64,000 bases of DNA, from positions 124,001-188,000 of the forward strand of contig BROG01000913.1 in the NCBI GenBank assembly GCA_030159075.1. Reading direction: 5' to 3'. A program made the translations under genes and the position numbers. A model generated the notes under the pieces. The model searched no databases, was not told where the DNA came from, and was given only the letters and a program-made list of their open reading frames with translations. The DNA is from Atrina japonica (taxonomy: Eukaryota > Mollusca > Bivalvia > Pterioida > Pinnidae). Within the stretch, counting starts at the first letter, position 1. Each line of letters opens with the position of its first letter. Of the stretch, positions 23,536 through 35,429 are shown in pieces.

Positions 23536-24400
23536 ATAAATACACTGAGGATGATATAAAAATATGCTGGGATTTCTAACAGACAATTTATTTGTAATGT
23601 TTGGAGACGTGGTCTTTCAACAAACTGTCAGCATTCCTATGGAAACCAATTGTGCCCATTTATTGGCCGACCTGTTCCTTTATTCATACGAAGTAGACTT
23701 CATTCAGAAACTGCTGAATCAAAAGAAGAAAAAGTTAGCGGTGTCCTTTAATTTGACATTTAGATATATCGACGATGTTTTGTAAGTTAATAATGACAAT
23801 TTTTATACATATGTGAATGCGATATATCCCAGCGAACTAGAAATTAAAGATACAACAGAATCAAGCACACACGCTTCATACTTAGACAATTTACAAACTA
23901 TAGACACAGACGGGAAATTAACAACTAAGCTATACGACAAACGCAACGATTTCGGCTTTCCCATCGTTAATTTTCCACATTTAAGTAGCAATATCCCACA
24001 ATCACCCGCATATGGAGTTTATATTTCACAAATGAGCCGATATGCCAGGCATGTTCAAGATATGAACATTTCATATGCAGAGGTAAACTACTCACTGACA
24101 AATTATTGACACAGGGATATCGAAAACCGTGTTCAATGTCAACGTTCCGCAAATTTTACGGTCGGTATAATAATCTTGTTTGCGACTACTCTGTTTCACT
24201 AAGTGTAATGCTGAGTTACCTGTTCGATGGCGGTTGTTGAACGGTCGACAGGGGATGCTTACTCCTCCGTGGCACCTGATCCCACCTCTTGATTTCAAGA
24301 AGTCTGTGTTTGTCCATTTTTTTTATCAGATTTGTGCCTATATCCTGGACATCCTATCGATTTACACATTGGTATCTGATATTTTTTATATTACAAGAAT
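23536..24400 (+). mobile_element. Penelope-like retroelement, C-terminal half plus 3' end
   Basis: The forward strand encodes VSIPMETNCAHLLADLFLYS (motif B, altered), then YIDDVL followed at once by a stop. It continues in a new frame with ELEIKDTTESS and KLYDKRNDFGFPIVNFPHL. The 3' end runs from TGCTTACTCC through CTGATCCCACCTCTTG to TTGGTATCTG. Frameshifts and stops make it non-functional. It is in opposite orientation to the 21.0-21.9 kb copy. Confidence 0.85.
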
Positions 24401-24417
24401 CATCTCAATCAATACAT

Positions 24418-24541
24418 GAACTAAACTACACATATGTTTCTATCCGTATCATTAGACTGCACGCGATCGTTGTAGATGTTGAATCCATTCGTACAACGAT
24501 CAAGTGCAGTCTGATTATACGGATAGAAACATTTGTGTAGT
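24418..24541. repeat. Long hairpin (arms about 50 bp) in B' intron 1
   Basis: TATGTTTCTATCCGTATCAT at the left is mirrored by GATTATACGGATAGAAACAT at the right, and GATCGTTGTA by TACAACGATC. The loop is about 18 bp (GATGTTGAATCCATTC). The left palindrome arm keeps only the second half of this structure (about 12110-12170). Confidence 0.85.
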
Positions 24542-24544
24542 TAT

Positions 24545-25675
24545 GTATTTATGTGTACACAAATTTAAAATTCATTCCGCTATTAAAGATGCCATGAAAT
24601 ATTTTGGACGACATAAATCCCATTTAGAAAAGTATCTGATGCGAAATTTTCGTATCCAACTGCAGTGCAATACGACGTTTACGTATTGCAAGGGCGTATT
24701 GAAATCTGTATTGTAACAGTATGATTACATATGCATGTAATTAATGACATTACTTAAAATTATGCATATAACGTTGTATTGGTAGTTCGGCGAATTATTT
24801 GGACGTAATCAAATATATTTTATCCATATAATTTCTAAACTTGTACTGAATAAATCCTTGCCATTTCTATCAGCATCTATTTTTAATAAAGAGATTACTT
24901 TGTAAATGAATTAAACCATCTGTTATGCATTGATAATACATTAACAATTAAGATTTAATGACACGTTTAACAAATTGAATTGTACTGACAAATAAGATCA
25001 CTGTGCGTCATGTAATTATACAAATAGGTCGACAAATACATATATGACATACTGATAATATTAAAGTTGTGTAATAGACACAGCGATATATATCATACTA
25101 CATATCAATATAAAACGTTATCAAAGATGTGTCTTTTTCTAAATGAATGACGATTCTCTAAAAAAGCGATAGATAAACAAAAGAACAGACATACTAAAAT
25201 TCATGATACATTATGTATGTACTTAAACAATATATTAAGTATGTTTATCTCTAAATGTAGGGGAAAATATGCCATTTGGTATGTCATTTGTGTACAAAGA
25301 TGTACATGAATGTACAACTGTACTTATTTTTACGTATTAAAATTTTTGCACATTTAGTAAGTATTTTAATAAATTATAAACTAGCACGTCCAGTTTTATC
25401 AGATACGTTATCAGTTTTAGGAATACGTTAAAATAAGTATAGCCAAACAGTAGGTTTTAATTCACCAATCACGAAGCATACTGGAGGTATACAATTATGA
25501 TGCAGCTAATTATAAAAAAAATTCGATCAAGTGTTTCCGTTCATATTTTATTTTCGAAGTCGAGGAGTCAACACACGTGGCTTTATCATTAAATCAATAC
25601 TTCATTTATCAATAAAATAATGGATGGATAATAAATAAATAATTCAAACAACAGCAATAATAATACAATGAAACT
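24545..25675. other. B' intron 1, shared with C intron 1 but absent from B
   Basis: About 24930-25470 matches 33390-33870 within intron 1 of gene C (for example TATATGACATACTGATAATA and the CATTTAGTAAGTATTTT segment). Gene B has lost it. No gene is seen. Confidence 0.65.
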
Positions 25676-25846
25676 TGTATATAAAGACCCCCTTACGGAC
25701 ACAACAAAACCAGTCTTTATAGGAAGGTGGTCTTTATATAGAGGTTGATTTGTACATAAATGGTACTATTGGGGACTGCAAAAACAGTCTTTATGACCAG
25801 GTGGTCTTTATACACAGGTGGTGGATAAAGCAGGTTTTACTGTAAT
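25676..25846. repeat. Repeat family R3 (GGTGGTCTTTATA element)
   Basis: It contains reiterated AGGTGGTCTTTATA motifs and ends with CAGGTTTTACTGTAA. Related copies are at 32755-32935 and 53652-53820. Confidence 0.8.
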
Positions 25847-25847
25847 A

Positions 25848-25849
25848 AC

Positions 25850-25893
<44 letters not shown>
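25848..25893. repeat. (ATA)n microsatellite
   Basis: About 15 ATA triplets directly after the R3 copy. Confidence 0.95.
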
Positions 25894-25894
<1 letters not shown>

Positions 25895-26064
25895 GATTAT
25901 AAATAAAAATAATAAGGAAGGAAAAAATCATATTATGATTGAATACATCAATGTATAAATTAAAAATAAAAACATAAAAGACTAGTTAAAACAGTACAAG
26001 AAAATCAACCGGGTCTATGTTATTTATAATGAAGTTTTGATACGTCAAAATATTAAATACTTAC

Positions 26065-26310
26065 TTGAGTACTCTGTTGATCCGTCTGTGGCTGTGGAAG
26101 TTTTGTTGTAAAATACGAAATAATCCCCTTATATACAAGTTTAGTTGTTTTTTTATTGATTAATTGTGAAATATTTTACCAGGAAATTAAAAATTTGATT
26201 TACAACATTACAAAGAATGTGTCCTTGGTGTACCATCTAAGCCAAATTGCTGACATATAAAACAAACCTAAATAATTTAAATTATCATTGTTTTATTTAA
26301 CTTGACCAAT
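26065..26310 (-). promoter_or_regulatory. B' promoter and non-coding exon 1 (relic)
   Basis: Exon 1 ends at 26065 (donor GTAAGTAT on the minus strand). TATATAAG lies at 26128-26135. The conserved block spans 26153-26202, with core TTTCCTGGTAAAATAT (two changes from B). The upstream block keeps CCAAT (26306-26310), but the E-box seen as CACCTGA elsewhere is AACCTAA here. Confidence 0.8.
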
Positions 26311-26552
26311 TAATTTTATATTGTGACATTATATTGAATGTATATCACCCTGTCGGTCAGCTTAGTGTTACTGTACAGTTATCCTGTTTCATATGTATTT
26401 GTGGGTTTTTTTTACCTTCTTTCATACGTTGACATTCTGGCAGGTTTTTAAGATTTAAAGTAGAGACAATTGAAACATACTGTTACAAGATATTAATGGC
26501 TGCTGACAAAATAAACAAGAATAACAAATCTGTGTTTTGTTAAGAATATATA

Positions 26553-26750
26553 TTACTCATAAAACTTCATATCATATACAATTATTTGATGAAAATACCA
26601 AAGTGTTAACATTAGGGAAGTACATTGGACAATATACTTAACCGTAAATATTGGACAGACATGAACCTCTGAGAAATCAAATGGCGGGATCAGGTACGTC
26701 CCTCGTACACTGGTGACTACTGCCTGACATGCACCAGATGTCACATTATT
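26553..26750 (-). mobile_element. Solo retroelement 3' end upstream of B'
   Basis: Mirror of 11290-11480, at about 425 bp from the B' TATA box. Confidence 0.75.
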
Positions 26751-26998
26751 TCATTTCAATTCTTATTGCAAACAAGACAAAACATCTACATTATTTTTCA
26801 TCAACTTTGTTAGTTGAATATTTACTCTCCTATGATTATGTTAGTCAAAACAATATTTTATAAAGATTTGCATTATCGAAACAGAATACAGTAAATGATA
26901 CACTCATATAATGTATATTGAAAAAGTATATATCATATTTGTGGTCTAAATGGACTGAATAATGTTTTGTTCTGTGTATCTTCAATCTTTATTTGTGC

Positions 26999-27001
<3 letters not shown>

Positions 27002-27055
<54 letters not shown>
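27002..27055. repeat. (CA)n microsatellite, right palindrome arm
   Basis: About 27 CA units, at the mirror position of 10959-11023. Confidence 0.97.
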
Positions 27056-27057
<2 letters not shown>

Positions 27058-27399
27058 TCAAGTATATAAAAACAAAATTATATATTCACCTATAGGCTAT
27101 CCATAACTCTACTGTAAAATGACTTTTTCCTAAATCGTATGAGTAATAAGTCATTATACGAGTACCTTCTTTCATGACAATACGAGAGTACTGGATTAGA
27201 TTGTGATAAAGTAATGTTATTTGCGATATTCACACAATACGAGAAATATCAATAATGCCTACAACTGATAAAATAATCTAATAAACTAGAGGAGAACGAT
27301 TCCCACGGGAAAGGACGCTTGCTTATAAAATAAAAATAGAATTGCTCACGAAATTGTTCTTACACTTAAAAAATCTAATATGACCCTACGATTGTTAAA

Positions 27400-28140
27400 A
27401 CACTTGTTTATTGGTATTTTGTTTATTGGCATTTTCTGTTTGTTTGTTTTCTTTTCTTGGGATTGTATTTTATAACAGTATTCAAAATCAGAGGATAAAT
27501 TCAGAAACAAACATATTTCAGTTTCGCATAAACTTTGTACATATAGGCCATTCTGTCAATTTTGTGAAAATGTTTGTCCGGAGTTTGTTAATCATTCTAA
27601 ACACAAAACCAGCACATGAAATACATCGTATCATGACAAACTTACATTCTATTTAATATTTATGTTTTACCGACATGGAAAATGAAATATCTATTGTAAA
27701 CCGTGACCTTCTTAACATCAGCAGTTTTCATCATCCGGAATTTTTTTAGATCAAATTAATTTAAAGGTATTTTAGATTTTTTAAATATGAATATATTTTC
27801 ATGTCCATTGCGCCAGCATCACGCCGTTATGGCACTCTTTGTATTTTTTAAAAGAAATCCTAAAGAGATTACCGCAATCGAAGTTAGAAACGTGCTTGAA
27901 TCATTCCAAGCAGCAAGGGACTTTACATGTAAATATATGAAATCACAAAGTGAGTTTTTTTAAATGTCTTTTAAAGCGTTTAATTATGTTATGCTGGTAA
28001 TGGAACTGGTAATTAAAGTTAAAGTTGTATGATAAAAAAAAACGCTTCTTTCATAATCATGTTTGAATTAAATTGGAAAAAAGGTGAAATAATACAATTG
28101 TATTATGTTCATTATGTTTTCGTCATTACAGTATTTATGT
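27400..28140 (+). repeat. Middle-repetitive element, right-arm copy
   Basis: Reverse complement of 9405-10330. It ends with CGTCATTACAGTATTTATG, directly followed by RT coding sequence at 28141. Confidence 0.65.
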
Positions 28141-29815
28141 ACGATGGTTGATAAAATCTCGTCTTCGAAAACTTAAAGGAACTATGAAAACACGTTACCC
28201 CTCTGTAATTAGTGATCCAGAAGTAGTAACTGAACTGGATAGATTACATGACCAATATGTACTGGTCCCAACAGACAAAACCTCAAATAATATAGTTTTT
28301 ATTTGCAAGCATTGCTATAATTGTTTATTAGAAGAGCTAAGGTTTAATTACGAATTCTGGTAATCCTACATACACACATAGCTCACTTTCAAAGGACGAG
28401 ATCCTTTAAAATCACGTGTCCGTATTACGCTCTTTTGATGTACCTACAACCGATACTGATTTTGATCTACCGTATTTATGTTGGATACCTAAACTTCATA
28501 CAACCCCATATAAGCAGAGGTACATAGCAGCATCCAGCAAATGTTGTACCAAACTTTATCTTTACTCCTTACCAAGATATTGACAACCGTTTAGGAGAAA
28601 TTTCAGCAATATTGTACAGTTGCTTATTCCAGAAGCGGTGTAAATCAGTTGTGATACTTCAAAATTCAACAACTTTTAGAAAATTTAAAGACGCACAATT
28701 TTTCTCAAATTCACAGTATCAAAACATACGACTTCTCTACTCTTTACACAACTATTCCACATAAAAAATGAAAAGAAAGACTTTTCAGCATCATAGACAA
28801 CTGTTTTTCACGAAAGGTGGTACCCGAAAATTAAAATATCTAGTGATTGGTTATCATGATACTTAATTTGTCAAATGCCACTCTGATTCTACACATAAAT
28901 ACACTGAAGTTGATATAAAAACATACTGGAATTTCTAATAGACAATATATTTGTAATGTTCGGAGACGTCGCTTTCAACAAACTGGCAGCATTCCTATAG
29001 AAACTAATTGTGTCCCTTTATTGGCCGACCTGTTCCTTTATTCATACTAAGCAGACTTCATTCAGGAACTGCTGAATCAAAAGAAAAAAACTAGCGTTGT
29101 CCTTTAATTTCACATTTAGATATATCGACGATATTTTGTAAGTTAATAATGACAATTTTCATACATATGTCAATGCGATATATCCCAGCGAACTAGAAAT
29201 TAAAGATACAACAGAATCAAGCACACACGCTACATACTTAAACATTTTACTAACTATAGACACAGACGGGAAATTAACAACTAAGCTATACACCAAACGC
29301 GACGATTTCGGCTTTCCCGTCGTAAATTTTCTACATTTTAAGTAGTAACATCCCACAGTCATTCGCATATGGAGTTTATATTTCACAAATGATCCGATAT
29401 GCCAGATCATGTTCAACATATGAACATTTCATATACAGATGTAAACTACTCACTGACAAATTATTAACACAGGGATATCGAAAACCGTGTTTAATGTCAA
29501 CGTTCCGCAAATGTACGGCCGGTATAATAGTCTTGTTTGCCATTACTCTCTTTCACTGGGTGAAATGTTGAGTTGCCTTTTCATTGGTGGTTGTTGAGAC
29601 GTCTACCAATTGTGACGAGGATTCGTTCCTCACATATTTCATTTGAACTTGACTGTGGACTCACGGCGGGTGTGACCGGTCGACAGGGAATGCTTACTCC
29701 TCCATGGCACCTGATCCCACCTCTTGGTTTCCAGAGGTCCGTGTTTGTCCATTTTTACCGGATAAGTATCTGTGTCCTGGACATTCTATTGATTTATACT
29801 TTGGTATCTTAGATA
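28141..29815 (+). mobile_element. Penelope-like retroelement, long but decayed copy
   Basis: It starts abruptly in coding sequence: RWLIKSRLRKLKGTMKTRYP, then LDRLHDQYVLVPTDKTSNNI. Fragments of the YWIPKLHTTPY region, motif A (about 28710-28760), motif B and the YIDDIL box (about 29120-29140) follow in shifting frames. Then comes DFGFPVVNF and the full 3' end, to CTTTGGTATC. There are many stops and frameshifts. Its 5' truncation point coincides with the outer end of the right palindrome arm. Confidence 0.85.
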
Positions 29816-30785
29816 ATATAGTTCTTCTTTATCCCCATGCGTCTTTTAAAATGGGATTGCTATTTTAAAAGTTATTCAATACGTGATACTTTGGTTTAGA
29901 AAAATATCTTATGATAGCATGAAAATGAATAGCATTTTATGAAATTCTCTTTAAAAAAACAAATGTTCAAGACGTCAATTTCAGTAATAAAAGTTCATCA
30001 GTTAATCGTGAATTTAGTACAAGTGTAGAGTTTCGAAACACAAAAGTAGTATAACACAAGGCCAAAATTCCTAAATCCGACTAAGAACTTACAATGAAAT
30101 ATTATTATATTATTTCATTTTTCGTATTCATCGTGATCAATCCCCCAGATTGTGTTTTCTTTTGGTCGCAACAAACATGCCCAGATGGACTGAAATATAC
30201 CAGTAATACAGACAATATTATTATATTGAAATTAGCGAGACGTTATGATTTTTTACTGGTTTATAGCAAAAGTTTAACACGTATTGTACTGAATCTAAGA
30301 CTATACCTCCCCAGACAACAATATAGGGAAATGGTTAACACAGATAACGGGCATAGAATCAGAAATATTGTTGTCCATTTCAAAACATTTATATAAATAA
30401 AAAAATCTTCACGATTGTTGAAAATAGTTGAGACACGAAACATATATACTTGGCATATTATTGATTCGCAGATTTAGATTTACTTGAGATGATTAAGTTG
30501 ATATGATTTAGTGAAGAAAAATGACTGTAACACATGTCGTTCTCTGACGTCCTACAACATTCAATTACTAGAAATCGTTATTGATCGGTAACCATGTGTA
30601 TTGAGATAGAACTTAAAGTTCCGTTCTTAATTACGAGATTCTTGTCTTAAGTAATGCTATAAACCTCTATTGACCAAATTTCAACACAAAATGAACTTAA
30701 AGGTTGTGCACATGTAAGATAACATCGATCAATGTGCCACTATGAAATTGCATCTACTTTTGACTAGGCCTATATATTATTGATT
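29816..30785. other. Intergenic DNA with one orphan open frame
   Basis: At 30094-30396 (+) there is an ATG-started frame of 100 codons beginning with a signal-like hydrophobic stretch (MKYYYIISFFVFIVINPPDC) and containing FFWSQQTCPDGLKY. No family is recognised and no promoter or poly(A) pairing is evident. It may be chance. The rest is featureless AT-rich sequence. Confidence 0.3.
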
Positions 30786-31080
30786 TTATAAGTTTTAACA
30801 TACCGGAGGGTATACATAAACCCAGTACCCACTTTTCCGATACCAGTCGATTATTTCAGACTAAAGGAATATTTCGCTCAGATACCACTATTTAAATTCT
30901 CAACTTCTCAAAAAGCTAAGATATTCATTTATACAGTGGGTACACTAAGACGGATTTAGATTTGTAATTTGGCCTTGTATGATACCACTTTCTCTCTCGG
31001 AAATATATCTGTATTAAATTGGAGTTCAGCTGATGAAATCTTGTGACAGAAGCGATTTTCTTGAGCATTTGTTTTGGATT
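30785..31080 (-). repeat. Dispersed repeat R1, reverse copy
   Basis: It matches the minus-strand R1 landmarks, including GGAGGGTATACATAAACCCA and CGGATTTAGATTTGTAATTT. Confidence 0.8.
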
Positions 31081-31721
31081 TCTTTTTAACAATATACATT
31101 TGATATTGTTAATGATATTTAACACAATAAAAATGAATTATTATAACAAATATTTGAATGTAAGTCATATGATAATTTTACCGGATTTTATTATACCATT
31201 TGTTTTGTTGTTCTTTCATTTTAGAGGGAGGCCTACATGTTACGTATAATCCCGTCGTTTGTGCATTTGTCTTTGAATCTGTATATAATAAAACGACATA
31301 TCTGTCATTTTTAATGCAAATAACCTTGTACCCTTCCTTTGACATAAATACACAGTGATTCCCGAAGAATCTAATATTTTGCCTCTTGTTCTACACAATT
31401 GCATGCGATCTATTGCTTGCATGGCGGTATGCAGTGCAATCGCAAATATGACTGCAAAAAAGGCTAGACTGAGAAGTTCTGTCTTGAGATCGAGATCAAG
31501 TTACAGAGCATCAGGAAAGAGAACTCGTCTGTCTACATATAAGGCAAATTAAGTCTATATTTACATTTTAAGTAACAGCATCTTTGTTTCAAAGCGGAAA
31601 AAGCAAAAACTGTAAATGTATGATATATATTATTTTTAATTTGAGATACAACTAAATGAAAAGCATTGATTCCTGATGTTGAGCCTGTATTGTGTTGGAG
31701 TCACTTTATCCACCAATGAAT

Positions 31722-32397
31722 TTAATATACCCCTTTGGATCGTCCTGTAAAATAGGAATAAAATGTTTGTTAGATAAATCAATACTGTTTTAGGATAACG
31801 AATAGCTAAAAAATTTATATGTAGTAAATTTGAATTTAGAGATAACTTTCCTAAATTGTAGTGTGTACTAACGAAAAATAGATTTATGTCAAAACATCGA
31901 TGGAGTGCATTACCTCTGTATCCACCAAACCCACCACCACCAAATCCACCAAGTCCTCCTAGGCGACCGAATCCTTCGTATTGACCTCCATAACCTCCTG
32001 GATATCTAAGTCCTCCGTATAAAGAGCTACCGTATCCTCCACCATATCCGCCACGATATCCACCATAACCTCTACCATATCCGCCATAGCCTCCATATCC
32101 ACCACCTAATCCGCCTCCCAACCCACCTCCCAATCCATATCCTAAACTGCTGTATCCCAGCCCGCCATATAATCCACCATAACCTCCGCTTGGCCCACCG
32201 AATCCAAATCTGCTATATCTGTAAGTATTGAATCTTGGGACCCCTCCGAATCCACCCTGACCTCCATATCCACCATACCCTCCATATCCACCTTGCCCTC
32301 CATATTCTAATCCACCAAAACCCCTGTTATATCCACCATTCCTCCAACTATGAGCTACACTCAAGCATGGAAAAATACAAAGAAGGAAAATCTTCAT
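31722..32397 (-). CDS. Gene C: shematrin-like Gly-rich shell matrix protein (exons 32397-31914 and 31744-31722)
   Basis: Predicted secreted shell-framework protein. Exon 2 starts at 32412 after a TTACAG acceptor, and ATG 32397 follows. The signal peptide is MKIFLLCIFPCLSVAHS. The mature part opens WRNGGYNRGFGGLEYGG, continues with GGYGGYGGQGG, a basic Tyr-containing stretch (RFNTYRYSRFGF), GLYGGLGYSSLGYGLGGG and further GGYGG repeats. The donor is at 31913-31912 (AGAG|GTAATG). The 169-bp intron ends in TTTTACAG, and exon 3 adds GRSKGVY with stop TAA at 31722-31724, giving 168 residues. The downstream sequence GGTGGATAAAGTGACTCC is shared with gene B. Splice sites, TATA and promoter blocks are intact. 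It is the closest relative of B and B'. The frame continuing past 31914 is intron read-through, not protein. Confidence 0.9.
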
Positions 32398-32636
32398 GCT
32401 GATTTTATTTCTCTGTAATCAGAAACAAGAACGCAAAATATGTTATTAAATTCATACTGATAAACTTTAACCAAAGAATAACAATAAGCTAGGTAAACCA
32501 TTTTTGTCTAATCATGTGGATATTTTGACAAATTAAGTGACAATTCAACGCTTGTAAAAGTGTATTTATTGTCAACATGGATGGTGTTTGGGTGATATAG
32601 ACAGAATGGCAATTGGTATGTATCTGACTACCAAAT

Positions 32637-32935
<299 letters not shown>

Positions 32936-33211
32936 ATATTATATCAGAGATTTTCATTTAAGAGAAATATTATATATGAATTTGGAAAACAGACATTAGT
33001 CACATCTCACTGTACTAGCGAAATATAGAGCTTGGTAAACAACGAAATAATTGTATTTTCTTTTTAAGAAAATAAAGACATTGTGTATATATATTGCTAA
33101 TGCAACATCACCGATTGACGTCGGCAAATCTTCAAACACAGCCGAAGAAAGGTCGGATTAATCATTAGCAATCGACTTATTGCTAAAGTAGGAATCTCAG
33201 TAAATTATTGT

Positions 33212-33317
<106 letters not shown>

Positions 33318-34233
33318 GTATATTGTACAACAATGTAAGTATTAAAAAAGCATTTACAAATACAGCTAATGCCCCTATAACACATTTTAAAAATTGAATT
33401 GATATCTAAGATTACTGTATGTCACATGATGTTACAAATATACTGAAAAATACTTATATGACATACTGATGATTGAAAATAATTCAAAAGACACAATTAT
33501 AGATATTATGTTGTATATATCTCTACGCGACCATGTCTTTCTCTAAATTAAAACATGCTATAAAGGAATACTAAAATATTTGATACTTTAACAATATTTT
33601 TAACAGATTTTTGTTTCAACAAACAGTGGAGTAAATGTCCCAAAGACCTGTCATTTGAGTACATCGATTTATATACAAACGTATTTATTATTACGTTTAT
33701 AACATTTCGCATATTTTAGTAAGTATTTTGATCAATTATAAATTTACACGGCCAACTTTTATCCGATGCGCTATTTGTCAAAATAATTACGCTCATACTG
33801 TAGATTTCATATAGGCAATAGAGTATATAGTGAGTAAAACTTTATGACGCAGCTAATTATAAAACATAAATCTATATTTGAGTGCTACCGTGGGTATGTT
33901 CTTTTCAAAGATGAGGCCGGCACAACTATTATTGATTCGTTTCAGATAATTCAAAATTAAATTATAAATAGATAATGATAAATAAATAGATAAATACATT
34001 ATAGAAAAATAAAAAAAAACAACAAAACTATATTCATGATAATAAAGATAATATTATTAATAATAAGAGAAATATCAAATAATTATAGTAAAAGTCATAA
34101 AAGTAATATGAATTTATATTATGAAAATGAATAAATAGATATGTAAACGGATGTATAGGAGAAAAATAAATGACTAAAAGCAAGAGTAAAAAACATTTAA
34201 AAAGATAAAATATCAAATTCACCATGTACTTAC

Positions 34234-34275
34234 TTCAGATTACTGTTGATCCGTAAGAGGTTTTGGAAGATGTGC
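34234..34275 (-). other. Gene C non-coding exon 1 (start approximate)
   Basis: It ends at a donor (CTGAA|GTAAGTAC; exon boundary 34234) and holds CTTACGGATCAACAGT, similar to exon 1 of B'. It has no ATG. The start is inferred from the TATA position. Confidence 0.75.
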
Positions 34276-34296
34276 AGTAAAATGCGAAATAATTCC

Positions 34297-34448
34297 CTTT
34301 TATATTATTTTACTTCTTTTTTTATTGATTAATTACCAAATATTTGACAAGGAAATTAGAATTTGATTTACCATCTAAGCTAAATTGCTAACATATACAA
34401 CGTACCTGAGTGATTGGAATTAGTATTGTTTTACTTAAGTTGACTAAT
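34297..34448 (-). promoter_or_regulatory. Gene C promoter: TATA, conserved block, upstream CCAAT-like and E-box-like block
   Basis: TATAAAAG is at 34297-34304. The conserved block 34322-34370 (core TTTCCTTGTCAAATAT, identical to B) lies 17 bp upstream. The second block spans about 34403-34448, with ACTCAGGTAC in place of the E-box and TTAGTCAACTT in place of the CCAAT arm. Confidence 0.83.
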
Positions 34449-34734
34449 TAATTATATATTTTGACATTATATAGAACGTATTTATCATCTTGTCGGACAA
34501 TGTGGTGTCATTGTACAGTTGTTCTGTTTTGTATGTATTTGTTATTTATTTTTATCTTGTTACCCTTTTTTCACACGTTGACAATCTGGTTCGTAATAAA
34601 ATTTAATCTGGAAGGGTTTAAAATACAAACACATAATATATATTGTTACACAATATTACAGACTGTTGATTAAAGAATCAATAAAAATCTGTTTATATAA
34701 GAATATATATAAAAAAAATAAATAAAAATGTGTT

Positions 34735-35042
34735 TACATTAGGGAAGTACGTAAGATAGTATATATAACAGAAAACACTGGACAGACCTCTGAGAAATCA
34801 AAATGCGAGATCAGGTACGTACTCTGTACACCGATAACTTCTGTTTGATATACACCAAATATCACATTAATTTATTTACATAATTCTGCATGATCGGTCA
34901 AGAGTTGGGTTACTTACTCCTCCATGCCACCTGATCCCATCTCTATATATCCAGAGATATGTGTTTTTTCAATGATCACCAATATATTGTCTCCTAAACA
35001 TCCTGAATATGTATACTTTGATATATGTTGATTTTTATATTC
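34735..35042. mobile_element. Two solo retroelement 3' ends in opposite orientation upstream of gene C
   Basis: 34735-34870 (-) is the counterpart of the remnants upstream of B and B' and starts about 430 bp from the TATA box (GACAGACCTCTGAGAAATCA). 34890-35042 (+) is a second remnant: TTACTCCTCCATGCCACCTG, CCAGAGATATGTGTTTTTTC, TACTTTGATATATG. Confidence 0.7.
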
Positions 35043-35252
35043 CAACAAGAAAAAAACTGCATACGTGTGATTCATCTACAACTTTATTTATTGATTTTTC
35101 TCTCCCGTGTGATCATATTTGTCAAAACAATAGCTTCTTGATACAAAATACAGAAAATGATACTGTGAAAAGAAAAATGCAATATGAATGTGGACAAGTA
35201 TATACCACATTTGTCATTTAAAAGGACTGAATATGTTTCATTGTGTATCTTT

Positions 35253-35254
<2 letters not shown>

Positions 35255-35312
<58 letters not shown>
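35255..35312. repeat. (GA)n microsatellite
   Basis: About 29 AG units. It creates an artefactual Glu-Arg reading frame. Confidence 0.97.
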
Positions 35313-35316
<4 letters not shown>

Positions 35317-35429
35317 AGATGTATGTGATGTTTTTAAATTCTACTCATAGTGTTTTATCAATGACACTGTACAAAGTTGAATGGCTATATATGAGTGAAA
35401 TTAACAGAAATAAAAGTTGCCCCTAAAAT

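Larger units (their letters stand above)
9400..28145. repeat. Large imperfect inverted duplication (palindrome) carrying genes B and B'
   Basis: Left-arm and right-arm segments match as reverse complements in mirrored order: 10075-10323 with 27411-27656; the GT/CA array 10959-11023 with 27002-27055; 11296-11487 with 26553-26744; promoter and exon 1 at 11851-11989 with 26065-26202; the SINE 12320-12560 with 22604-22845; gene exons 13833-14612 with 19930-20445; 14945-15050 with 19060-19210; 16205-16295 with 18495-18600; 16800-16880 with 18110-18210; 16930-16990 with 17995-18050. The axis falls near 17.5 kb with a spacer of about 1 kb. The right arm is longer because of insertions; the left has lost the counterpart of about 24.9-26.0 kb. 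The right-arm homology stops at about 28,140, where a retroelement copy begins. Confidence 0.9.

Noticed and set aside
35184..35426. Glu-Arg repeat protein (also 51007-51210)
   Set aside because: Produced by translating (GA)n microsatellites.
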